Source of the DNA: Microvirga sesbaniae
GTDB taxonomy: Bacteria > Pseudomonadota > Alphaproteobacteria > Rhizobiales > Beijerinckiaceae
Direction of reading: 5' to 3'
DNA: 41,196 nucleotides
NCBI RefSeq assembly: GCF_025460805.1
Contig: NZ_JAMXFJ010000036.1
Location: forward strand, 1 to 41,196
Shown: piece by piece, positions 34,767-41,196 of the stretch
Position numbering within the stretch: the first letter of the stretch is position 1
How the letters are laid out: each line of letters starts with the position of its first letter
Made by a program: the position numbers and the translations under genes
Notes under the pieces: model-generated
What the model was told of the DNA's origin: nothing
The model's input: only the letters and a program-made list of their open reading frames with translations
Database searches by the model: none

Positions 34767-34942
34767 GAGCATCGGACGGACCCAGCGGGCCGCGTCAGCG
34801 ACCCGAAGGGCCACGCCAGTGAAAAGTGGATCCGGTTTTCGCTGGCGCGGCCCGCTCGGTCCGTTCTGACCGATGCTCTCATTCAAGAAGAAAGCATCGG
34901 ATGGATCCCAAAAGGGCAAGTCCACTTTTGGGCCCGATGCTT
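34767..34942 (-). repeat. Miniature inverted-repeat element, copy 4 (176 bp)
   Basis: Flanked by TA at 34765-34766 and 34943-34944. It is nearly identical to copy 3 along its whole length, differing at scattered positions such as ACCCAGCGGGCC against ACCCAGAGGGCC. It lies between the response regulator and the second AraC gene, not in a gene. Confidence 0.95.
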
Positions 34943-34995
34943 TAGCGTATCAAAGCTCACGTCATGGCAGACCAAGTTCTCTCGTGGAGGCGACC

Positions 34996-35889
34996 ATGAA
35001 CCCAGATGATGCGGTGAACCTGCAGGTTCGCAACCGCTTACCCGCCGAGACTTTGAGGTCGAGCCATGGCTGGGGCATTCTCGAGGCCGAGCATGTGGCC
35101 ATGCGACGCCCGAGGCGGATCGAGTTCAACCTCCATAGCAGCCGGCATTATCTCGCCTTGCTGAATTTCTACCGCGGGGACGGCGAAACGTTTGCAGACG
35201 AACTCCCATGCTCCACCTTACGAGACGTCCGAGGCAAGCTTGTCTTCATCCCGGCCGGGTGCCGTCTGCAGGGCTGGTCCCAACCGGAAACAACGCCAAT
35301 CGCCTTCACGGCCGCCTATCTGGACCCAAATCTCTGCTCACACCTCAGCACGGACCGGCCCCAGCTCTCCCCGATGCTGCATGTCGAGCATCCCCTGCTG
35401 ACCCAACTGTTGCTCCAGCTCAATCGCGTCCTGGCACAGCCGGACATGTACTCGCGCGTGTATGTCGAGTCGCTCGCGGTTCTCCTGCTCTCGGAGATCA
35501 TGAACTGTCAGGCGATTGACCGATCGCTGGGTCGCCCTGTCGAGCGCCCAAAGTTCAAGGGTGGGCTGGCAAGTTGGCAGCACCGGGCCGTGCGCGACTA
35601 CATTGAGGAGAACTTGCCTCAGGACCTCTCCTTGGCCGAGCTGGCGGCGATCGCCCGGCTCAGCCCATACCACTTCTGTCGGGCGTTCAAGGAAGCAGTC
35701 GGCGAGCCGCCGCACCGCTATCAGATGGGTCGTCGTGTCGAGCGGGCCAAGGCACTGCTGACCGATCCGACCTTGTCTATCACGCACATTGCCATGGCGG
35801 TGGGCTACAGCAGTCCGAGCCGGTTCACGACCCTGTTCCGGCAGGTCACCGGCCACTCACCCCGCGATTACCGGAAGAAGATGATCTAG
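34996..35889 (+). CDS. AraC-family transcriptional regulator (second of two)
   Basis: A 297-residue AraC regulator. GGAGG sits 6 nt upstream of the ATG at 34996, which rules out the longer frame that begins in the miniature element. The C-terminal DNA-binding domain is complete (LAELAAIARLSPYHFCRAFK, then ITHIAMAVGYSSPSRFTTLFRQVTG). The N-terminal domain is the variable sensing half. The gene precedes a DUF305/beta-propeller pair by 254 nt with a candidate AraC-type motif in between. It may regulate those genes. The effector is unknown. Confidence 0.92.
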   Translation: MNPDDAVNLQVRNRLPAETLRSSHGWGILEAEHVAMRRPRRIEFNLHSSRHYLALLNFYRGDGETFADELPCSTLRDVRGKLVFIPAGCRLQGWSQPETTPIAFTAAYLDPNLCSHLSTDRPQLSPMLHVEHPLLTQLLLQLNRVLAQPDMYSRVYVESLAVLLLSEIMNCQAIDRSLGRPVERPKFKGGLASWQHRAVRDYIEENLPQDLSLAELAAIARLSPYHFCRAFKEAVGEPPHRYQMGRRVERAKALLTDPTLSITHIAMAVGYSSPSRFTTLFRQVTGHSPRDYRKKMI

Positions 35890-35934
35890 CCCGCTATTCA
35901 GGGGTTAGCGAGAGAGCGGTCTGCCTGGTTGGAG

Positions 35935-35951
35935 CTCACAAAATCCCACAG
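35935..35951 (+). promoter_or_regulatory. Candidate AraC operator, copy 2
   Basis: CTCACAAAATCCCACAG is identical to copy 1 at 28452-28468 except at one position. It is followed by further CACAGT and CACAGA repeats up to about 35982. Bases 35941-35966 can also pair as a hairpin (AAATCCC with GGGATTT, 12-nt loop), so part of this stretch could end the AraC transcript. It lies upstream of the DUF305 gene. Confidence 0.4.
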
Positions 35952-36143
35952 TCCCTCTCGGGATTTCACAGTACCTCACAGACCGCCCGCGATACCACTC
36001 GTTGCAAGGGTAAGATCGAAGGATGTTTGGCATGGCACGACCTGTCATGGAAGCTCGCCGGAAGCGGGTATGTCCCGTTCTTGCTCCGGATGAGAACGCG
36101 CGGCTGCAGGTATTCATCGGTTAGCAATCAGGAGATCAGGGGC

Positions 36144-36602
36144 ATGGTTGCAGGTCGCTTTATCGTCCTTGGTTTGATAGGTTTCACGATGACGGCTGCA
36201 CCCGGCACCTGGGCTTACGATCCGGGGGACTCAAGTGAGCCTTGTTGCGAGGGTGCGCGGCTGGAGCGTGACGGCCATACAGCTTTCCTTCAGGAGAATT
36301 CCGCCGCCATGAGCGCCATGATGCGAGCCATGTTGGTGAAGCCCTCTGGCAACGTCGACCGAGATTTTGCAGCGATGATGGTGCCGCATCATCAGGGTGC
36401 GATCAATATGGCAATGGCCTATCTCCGGTATGGTCAGAACGAGCAGCTGAGGCGGATCGCACAGGAAATCATCGTCACACAGCAGCAGGAAATCGCCGTC
36501 ATGCGGTTGGCGATCGAAGACTCCCCTGCAACCGGGAGCTCTCCGGTCCAGCCATTTATACCGCGAGCCCATACCCGTCAGGGTCACCAAACCAGGGAGT
36601 GA
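36144..36602 (+). CDS. Secreted DUF305 protein
   Basis: A 152-residue exported protein. AGGAGATCAGGGGC precedes the ATG at 36144. A signal peptide covers about 25 residues (FIVLGLIGFTMTAAPG). The DUF305 core is DRDFAAMMVPHHQGAINMA, then RRIAQEIIVTQQQEIAVMR, a helical ferritin-like fold with a HHQG histidine pair. DUF305 proteins are often found in metal, particularly copper, contexts, but their chemistry is not settled. The frame runs nearly to the start of the beta-propeller gene, with which it likely forms an operon. Confidence 0.9.
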   Translation: MVAGRFIVLGLIGFTMTAAPGTWAYDPGDSSEPCCEGARLERDGHTAFLQENSAAMSAMMRAMLVKPSGNVDRDFAAMMVPHHQGAINMAMAYLRYGQNEQLRRIAQEIIVTQQQEIAVMRLAIEDSPATGSSPVQPFIPRAHTRQGHQTRE

Positions 36603-36649
36603 CATGGTCACCCTGCAGGACAGCCGATTGGAAGCAGGAGTTGCTCATC

Positions 36650-38107
36650 ATGACATGCAATATTCTCAGGCTGGCGTTGCTTACCGTGGTACTTCTACCA
36701 GGCTTAGCGCGGGCCGGGCAGGTGCCAAGAGCCGCAGCTGATCCTGACATAGCAATCACCTCTCGTGACCGCGTTTATGCGGCCGAGCAGTTTTCGAACA
36801 CGGTGTCGGTTGCTGATCCGGCCAGCAATCGACTGCTGGGTGTGATCCGCCTCGGCGAACCGCAGCCGGGCAACTTAAGTCCCCTTTATCGCGGTCAGGT
36901 TCTCGTGCACGGCCTGGGTTTTTCCCCTGATCATAGAACGTTGGCGGTCGTGTCGATCGGAACGAACTCCGTAAGCTTCATTGACACTGTAACCAATGCC
37001 GTGAAGCACGTCACCTATGTTGGCCGGGCGCCGCATGAGGCGTTCTTCACGCCCGACGGCAAGGAGGTCTGGGTGACGATACGGGGCGAGGGCTATGTTG
37101 CTGTCCTCGATGGTGCGACGTACGAGGAGAAGACACGGATCGAGTTGTCGAACGGGCCCGGCATGCAGATCTTCTCGCCGGATGGAACCTATGGTTATGT
37201 CTGCTCATCCTTTACTCCCGAAACTGTCGTGATCACCGTCGCTGACCACAAGGTCGTTGGGCGAGTGCCGCAGGCGAGTCCGTTCTGTCCCAACCTCGCA
37301 GCGACTCCAGACGGCGATCAGGTCTGGTTCACACTGAAGGATATTGGTCAAGTCCAGGCGTTCGACGCCCGCCCGCCCTTTGCGATACTGAAAACGATCG
37401 AAGCCGGCCCAATCACCAATCACGTCAATTTCGTGCGCAATGCCAAGGGGAGCTTCGCCTATGTGACGGTCGGCGGCTTGAACCAAGTCAAGGTCTTCCG
37501 GACCGACACCTTTGAGATGGTCGCGACGATCCCGGTCGGCAGGCTTCCCCATGGCGTCTGGCCGTCCGGTGACGGCACGCGGGTCTATGTCGGGTTGGAG
37601 AATGCAGACGCTCTGGCAGCAATCGACACACTGACGAATGAGGTTGTGGCAACGATCCCGATCGGGCAAGCGCCGCAGGCCCTCGTTTATGTGCCGGACG
37701 CCGTTCCGGAGGGTGATGGCACTCAGGGACTTGACCCGCTGAGCGTTGCTGGCCAAGCAGCCCACCTCACCCTTGCGCCTGTCGGTGCCACCGCTGCGGG
37801 CAGCCAAGCGATGACCAACGTGTCACTGTTTGATCAGGGCTTGACCCAGGTGCTTCAGGCTGCTGCGACCGGACTGAAACCAACGCGGGCCTATGTTCTT
37901 GCGCTGGTGAGCAAACCTGACGGGAGTGGCGCACGTGAGCCCCTTGCAAGCTTCGTGACCAACCCGGCCGGCTCGGCGGTCGTGAATGCCGTTGGCCCAA
38001 TCCGGCAGATCGTTCAAGGCAACGTGCATGTCGATCGCCGCTATCTCGCAATTTTCGAGCGGGATGGTGAGGCCCTCGGCAGGGCGGTTCAGGTCCAGGC
38101 GGATTGA
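36650..38107 (+). CDS. Secreted YVTN-type beta-propeller protein
   Basis: A 485-residue periplasmic protein. The start at 36650 is preceded by CAGGAG at 9 nt. A signal peptide ends near GLARAGQVP. Repeats of the YVTN/cytochrome-D1-like propeller follow: NTVSVADPASNRLLGVI, NSVSFIDTVTNAVKHV, GYVAVLDGATYEEKTRI, a QVKVFRTDTFEMVATIPVGR repeat and ALAAIDTLTNEVVATIPIGQ. The last 115 residues form a separate C-terminal beta-rich domain. Such propellers often serve as scaffolds or enzyme partners. The coupling with DUF305 and an AraC gene suggests a shared metal or envelope stress role, unproven. Confidence 0.88.
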   Translation: MTCNILRLALLTVVLLPGLARAGQVPRAAADPDIAITSRDRVYAAEQFSNTVSVADPASNRLLGVIRLGEPQPGNLSPLYRGQVLVHGLGFSPDHRTLAVVSIGTNSVSFIDTVTNAVKHVTYVGRAPHEAFFTPDGKEVWVTIRGEGYVAVLDGATYEEKTRIELSNGPGMQIFSPDGTYGYVCSSFTPETVVITVADHKVVGRVPQASPFCPNLAATPDGDQVWFTLKDIGQVQAFDARPPFAILKTIEAGPITNHVNFVRNAKGSFAYVTVGGLNQVKVFRTDTFEMVATIPVGRLPHGVWPSGDGTRVYVGLENADALAAIDTLTNEVVATIPIGQAPQALVYVPDAVPEGDGTQGLDPLSVAGQAAHLTLAPVGATAAGSQAMTNVSLFDQGLTQVLQAAATGLKPTRAYVLALVSKPDGSGAREPLASFVTNPAGSAVVNAVGPIRQIVQGNVHVDRRYLAIFERDGEALGRAVQVQAD

Positions 38108-38283
38108 AGTTTAATTCAGCCCGGCATTGCGCCATAATGATCGCAGATCTATCCCAGCCGGAGCCTGCCTGCTGTCAACGAGAGCTCGCGACATTCTGGC
38201 GGTAATTTCGGCCCTCAATGACCGGCGTGTCAGCGGTACTGTCAAGTTGGCGAGAGGCGGTGATCTATGGCACGGTCCTGGGC

Positions 38284-39041
38284 ATGAGCACGCCATCCAA
38301 TCCGTTTTGTGGGTCCCGTTTTCCGGCCGAGATCATCATCCAGCCCGTCTGGTTGTATCTCTGCTTCAATCTGAGCTTGCGGGAAGTCGAACTGATCCTC
38401 GCGGCGCGAGGTATCATGGTCTGCTACGAGACGATCCGCAAATGAAGCCTGGGCTTTGAGCTAACTTATGCCAAGACGCTCAAGCAGCGGCGGCCGCAGC
38501 CCGGTACGCTACCTCTGGATGAAGTTTTCGTGCGCATTCGGGGCAAACTGCATTATCTCTGGCGAGCGGTCGATCGGAATGGAAACGTGCTCGACGTCTT
38601 AGTCCAGAGTCGCCGTAACACCAAGGCGGCTAGAGCATCGGATCGATCCCAAAAGGGCAAGTCCACTTTTGGGTCCGATGCTTTAAGCGCTTCTTTCGCA
38701 AGCTGCTGATGGCCTTGCGCTACGCGCCCAGGGTGATTGTGACGGATAAACTCGGGTCCTATGGCGTGTCTCAATGCGAGATCCTGCCGGGCGTCGAACA
38801 CCGGCAGAGCCGATACTTGAACAACCGCTGTGAGGTCTCACACCAGCCCACCCGAAGGCGGGAGCGCCACATGAGGCGATTCAGGTCAGCCCGGCAGGCC
38901 CAGCAGTTTCTCTCAATGAATAGCTCGATCCACAACCACTTCCGGCTCCGCCGTCATCTCCTGTCTGCCAATAATTACCGGACTGCGCGTGATCACGCCT
39001 TCGCCCCTTGTCGCGATGCGACCGGTGCTGCCCTCGTATAA
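38284..39041 (+). pseudogene. IS6-family transposase, disrupted by a nonsense codon and a miniature element
   Basis: The frame matches IS6 transposases: SRFPAEIIIQPVWLYLCFNLS and EVELILAARGIMVCYETIR, the DEVFVRIRGKLHYLWRAVDR catalytic region, and DKLGSYG and RHMRRFRSARQAQQFLS near the end. At 38443-38445 a TGA stands where related proteins have tryptophan (RK-stop-SLGFEL). A 51-bp miniature element lies between KAA and KRFFRKL. Removing it with one TA (GCT AAG) restores the frame. The aspartates (DEVFV, DKLGS) and the glutamate in RRRERHM are intact, so decay is recent. Confidence 0.9.
38633..38683 (-). repeat. Miniature inverted-repeat element, copy 5 (51 bp, inside the IS6 transposase)
   Basis: Flanked by TA at 38631-38632 and 38684-38685. 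It is a single hairpin unit with ends GAGCATCGG / CCGATGCTT and centre CCCAAAAGGGCAAGTCCACTT. It corresponds to the short arm of copies 3 and 4, so it could be the basic unit from which the longer elements were assembled or a deletion derivative. Confidence 0.95.
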
Positions 39042-39233
39042 CAGCTTGGACCGACCTGTCGGCTCTGACCGCACCAGCTATGCCTATTAAGCATCAACTT
39101 GACAGCAACCCCGCGCAATCTTCCGCAAGTTACTGCTGAACAGGGAACGTCTCTTAATGGGATGGTCCGGCCGTGCTCCTGCCCCGCTTGTTTGTAAGCT
39201 GTGGGGGTTCAAGCCACGCAAGGAGCACGTCCC

Positions 39234-40289
39234 ATGTCACGGTCTTCTTTCTCTGCTGCCATTGCCACGCTGGGCATCGATCTGGGCAAGAACAGCTTCC
39301 ATCTTGTCGGTCAGGATCAGCGCGGCGCTATCGTGCTGCGCCTCAAGCTCTCCCGGCCCCAGCTCACGCAGCGCCTGGCCAACATTCCGCCGTGCCTGAT
39401 CGGCATGGAGGCCTGTGCGGGCGCTCACCACATCGGGCGCCAGCTCCAGGGCCTCGGCCATGACGTGCGCCTCATTCCGGCCCAGTACGTCAAACCTTTC
39501 CTCAAGGGGCACAAGAATGATTATCGCGACGCGGAAGCCATTGCCGAGGCGGTGCAGCGGCCCACCATGTCGTTCGTGGCGATCAAGACGCCCGACCAGA
39601 TGGATCTCCTCGCCTTGCACCGGGTGCGTTCCCGCTTAGTCAGTCAGCGCACGGGCGTCACCAACCAGATCCGCGGCTTCCTGCTCGAGCGCGGCATCAC
39701 CGTGCGCCAGGGGCTCACGCCCTTGCGGCAGGCTTTGTCAGGCATCTTGGCTTCGTCCTCAGACGCCCTTTCACCGCGCATCGTTCGCCTCATTGTCGAT
39801 CTGGTGGAGGACTGGCACAGACTGGATGAGCGCATCGCGGCGGTCTCCACTGAGATCGAAGCGCTCGCTGCCCAGGACGAGCACTGCCAGCGCCTGATGA
39901 GCGTACCAGGCGTGGGACCGATCATCTCGTCGGCCATGGTGGCGGCGATCGGCACGGGTGCCGGGTTCAAACAGGGGCGGGATTTTGGCGCCTGGCTCGG
40001 GCTGGTGCCGAAACAGGAGTCGACCGGCGACCGTACGATCCTGGGCAAGATTTCCAAACGCGGCAACAAGTACCTGCGGACGCTGTTCGTCCAAGCGGCT
40101 CACATCGTTCTGGTGAGCCGACCGCATAGAGCCAGACTCGGCCTGTGGCCCTGGATCGAGACCGCCGGGCGGCGGCTGCATCGCAACATGCTGGTGATTG
40201 CGCTCGCCAACAAGCTCGCCCGCATCGCCTGGGCGGTGCTGGCCCGTGGACATGCTTATCAGCCGAGGAGTGCCTCTCATGCGATGTGA
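39234..40289 (+). CDS. IS110-family transposase
   Basis: A 351-residue transposase with the DEDD-type catalytic set: Asp16 (GIDLGKNSF), Glu59 (GMEACAGAHH), Asp96 and Asp99 (KNDYRDAEAIAEA). The C-terminal serine-bearing transposase_20 domain has MSVPGVGPIISSAMVAAIG and GLVPKQESTGDRTILGKISKRGN. The start at 39234 is supported by AAGGAGCACGTCCC. The gene is complete, so this copy could be active. IS110 elements often lack clear inverted repeats, and their ends cannot be placed by eye. A non-coding segment of 100-300 nt on one side normally encodes the bridge RNA. Confidence 0.93.
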   Translation: MSRSSFSAAIATLGIDLGKNSFHLVGQDQRGAIVLRLKLSRPQLTQRLANIPPCLIGMEACAGAHHIGRQLQGLGHDVRLIPAQYVKPFLKGHKNDYRDAEAIAEAVQRPTMSFVAIKTPDQMDLLALHRVRSRLVSQRTGVTNQIRGFLLERGITVRQGLTPLRQALSGILASSSDALSPRIVRLIVDLVEDWHRLDERIAAVSTEIEALAAQDEHCQRLMSVPGVGPIISSAMVAAIGTGAGFKQGRDFGAWLGLVPKQESTGDRTILGKISKRGNKYLRTLFVQAAHIVLVSRPHRARLGLWPWIETAGRRLHRNMLVIALANKLARIAWAVLARGHAYQPRSASHAM

Positions 40290-41044
40290 GATGAGGAAGC
40301 TGCCAGCTCCTTCTGCAACCGATCAGCCCTGAGGAGACGATGATGAGATCAGTGATCTAATCAGCGGCTGTCCCGCCGAGGTCTGCGAGATGAAGAAGGA
40401 GATGGACGAACGGTCTGCCCGACGCAACCACAAGACTGGGTGCCATGATGGCCCATAGAGGTCTTTCTCTTAGCGAGTCCTGGATGCGCGCGGATACCCA
40501 TGATGGCCCGGGGCTGAGGCTCCACATCGAGGCCGAATACATTGATGCAGCTCTCACGTTCATCCGTCTGCCAACATCATCTTGCAACGCACGGCCGGAC
40601 CATACAAATGGCACTTCTCGGACCTTCGCCGAGGTTCGGCATTCGGACGGTAAGCAGACCTTTAGGGAATCGCAGCAGATCATCGATTCAAGTGAGAGCC
40701 CATGTACCACAGGCGATCAGCGGCCACAGGATGGGAGCTGCCGGCATAGAAGCCGGCCACAGCGGAAAGGCAGCTTCTGGCGCGGTGCCGCCGTTAGCCG
40801 AAATTCCGCATCGGCGGCGTGAGCTGACCTTCATGGGCAACAGCTCAATGGCTCAGGTTCACGCTGAACGGACGTTTCAAATGGTACTGGCACCGCTTCC
40901 CTGCCCAACCGTGAAGGCGTATGCTGCTCACATCAGTCACTGTCCTGCGTTGGACTTGGGCCTGCGACGGCCCGCTTTTGATCAACAGCTTTGTCGACGT
41001 CGCTCCAGCACCCACGTGGTTTGCGTCAGCCCAGGGAGGAGCCC
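40290..41044. other. Stretch without a supported gene after the IS110 transposase
   Basis: About 755 nt. Several overlapping frames are open on both strands (longest 125 codons at 40445-40822), but none has motifs or credible starts. The first 100-200 nt may be the right non-coding end of the IS110 element. At 40794-40828 a 35-bp segment matches 28 of 35 positions at 14408-14442, a diverged shared repeat. The last 15 nt provide the strong AGGGAGGAG ribosome-binding site of aqpZ. Confidence 0.45.
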
Positions 41045-41196
41045 ATGGATCTGCACAACACTCAGAACATCCACCGCTGCGTGGCCGAGGGCATCGGCAC
41101 CTTCTGGCTCACCTTCGCCGGCTGCGGCAGCGCGGTGATCGCCGCCGCCTTTCCCGACGTCGGCATCGGGCTGCTCGGCGTCTCGCTCGCGTTCGG
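41045..41196 (+). CDS. aqpZ: Aquaporin Z, N-terminal part (truncated by window edge)
   Basis: Fifty codons of a MIP channel are present. AGGGAGGAG sits 5 nt before the ATG. The N-terminus shows CVAEGIGTFWLTFAGCGSAVI, then PDVGIGLLGVSLAFG, the typical first transmembrane helix and loop of AqpZ-type water channels. It may substitute for the decayed MIP channel at 14533-15204, which belongs to a different subgroup. The NPA loops lie outside the window. Confidence 0.88.
   Translation, partial: MDLHNTQNIHRCVAEGIGTFWLTFAGCGSAVIAAAFPDVGIGLLGVSLAF

Larger units (their letters stand above)
38235..39110 (+). mobile_element. IS6-family insertion sequence, inactive (876 bp)
   Basis: Imperfect terminal inverted repeats are visible: GGTACTGTCAAGTTGGCG at 38235-38252 and, on the other strand, GGTTGCTGTCAAGTTGATG ending at 39110. 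They enclose one transposase reading frame of the IS6/IS26 size class. No matching 8-bp target duplication could be seen, so the element is old or its flanks have changed. Its transposase is inactive for two reasons described in the next entry. Confidence 0.8.

Noticed and set aside
35941..35966. Intrinsic terminator after the second AraC gene
   Set aside because: The hairpin is short with a 12-nt loop and no T-run follows, so it was described only as a possible hairpin within the operator region.
36023..36124. 33-codon ORF starting MFGMARPVMEARRK upstream of DUF305
   Set aside because: The only ribosome-binding-like sequence (AAGG) touches the ATG, and no motif is visible. It was left as a possible leader, not annotated.
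40357..40822. Overlapping frames of 117 and 125 codons on both strands after the IS110 transposase
   Set aside because: Neither has domain motifs or ribosome-binding sites, and they overlap one another. Most likely non-coding element flank.

Overview
The window reads as chromosomal DNA of a GC-rich alphaproteobacterium, most likely a Rhizobiales/Hyphomicrobiales member of the Methylobacteriaceae or Microvirga type. This placement is an inference from the HWE-family histidine kinase, the SoxC-type sulfite dehydrogenase, the DUF2171, DUF1348 and DUF6130 proteins, the NB-ARC-type winged-helix regulator and the base composition. No rRNA, tRNA or CRISPR array was seen. The window opens inside a 3-hydroxybutyrate dehydrogenase gene and closes inside an aqpZ-type aquaporin gene.

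Region 1 (about 0.2-14 kb) looks like a local LysR regulon. A LysR regulator (244-1170, minus) is divergent from an HWE sensor kinase (1268-2803). The intergenic space carries a 67-bp promoter module: a GAT-N11-ATC dyad (the LysR T-N11-A form), a CAATATATTG palindrome touching a TTGGAC-like -35, an exact 18-bp spacer and a TATTCC-like -10. The module recurs, with identical internal spacing except for a missing -10 in the fourth copy, before a two-adaptor RND efflux operon (3014-8291), before a small membrane protein (10940-11434), and in reverse before a small secreted ORF and a lipoprotein-type alpha/beta hydrolase (13897-12449). A TetR regulator and a class III adenylate cyclase broken by a sensor deletion and frameshift follow the efflux operon.

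Region 2 (14-23 kb) is an eroding accessory zone. It holds an aquaporin pseudogene with an in-frame amber codon, an alpha/beta hydrolase, a DUF302 protein, an SDR plus pirin pair, an SDR remnant with a destroyed YxxxK motif, a SoxC-like sulfite dehydrogenase with its cytochrome c, a DUF983 gene split by a repeat element, DUF2171 and a WrbA tail fragment.

Region 3 (23-28.4 kb, minus strand) is a compact cluster led by an AraC regulator: a Tat-leader chloroperoxidase-type hydrolase, a Tat-leader metallo-beta-lactamase-fold hydrolase, a DUF6130 secreted protein, a DUF1348 NTF2-like protein and a second MBL hydrolase. It looks like a stress or detoxification operon with no function I can name.

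Region 4 (28.5-38.1 kb) is regulatory: a large winged-helix/NB-ARC regulator, a PAS histidine kinase with its NarL/FixJ regulator, and a second AraC gene followed by a DUF305 protein and a secreted YVTN beta-propeller. A 17-bp motif is shared, with one mismatch, between the upstream regions of the first AraC operon and the DUF305 operon.

Region 5 (38.2-41 kb) holds a dead IS6-family element, an IS110 element and the start of aqpZ. Five copies of one inverted-repeat miniature element lie across the window. They have AGCATCGG/CCGATGCT ends and duplicate a TA target. Two of them can be removed from a gene to restore its reading frame exactly.
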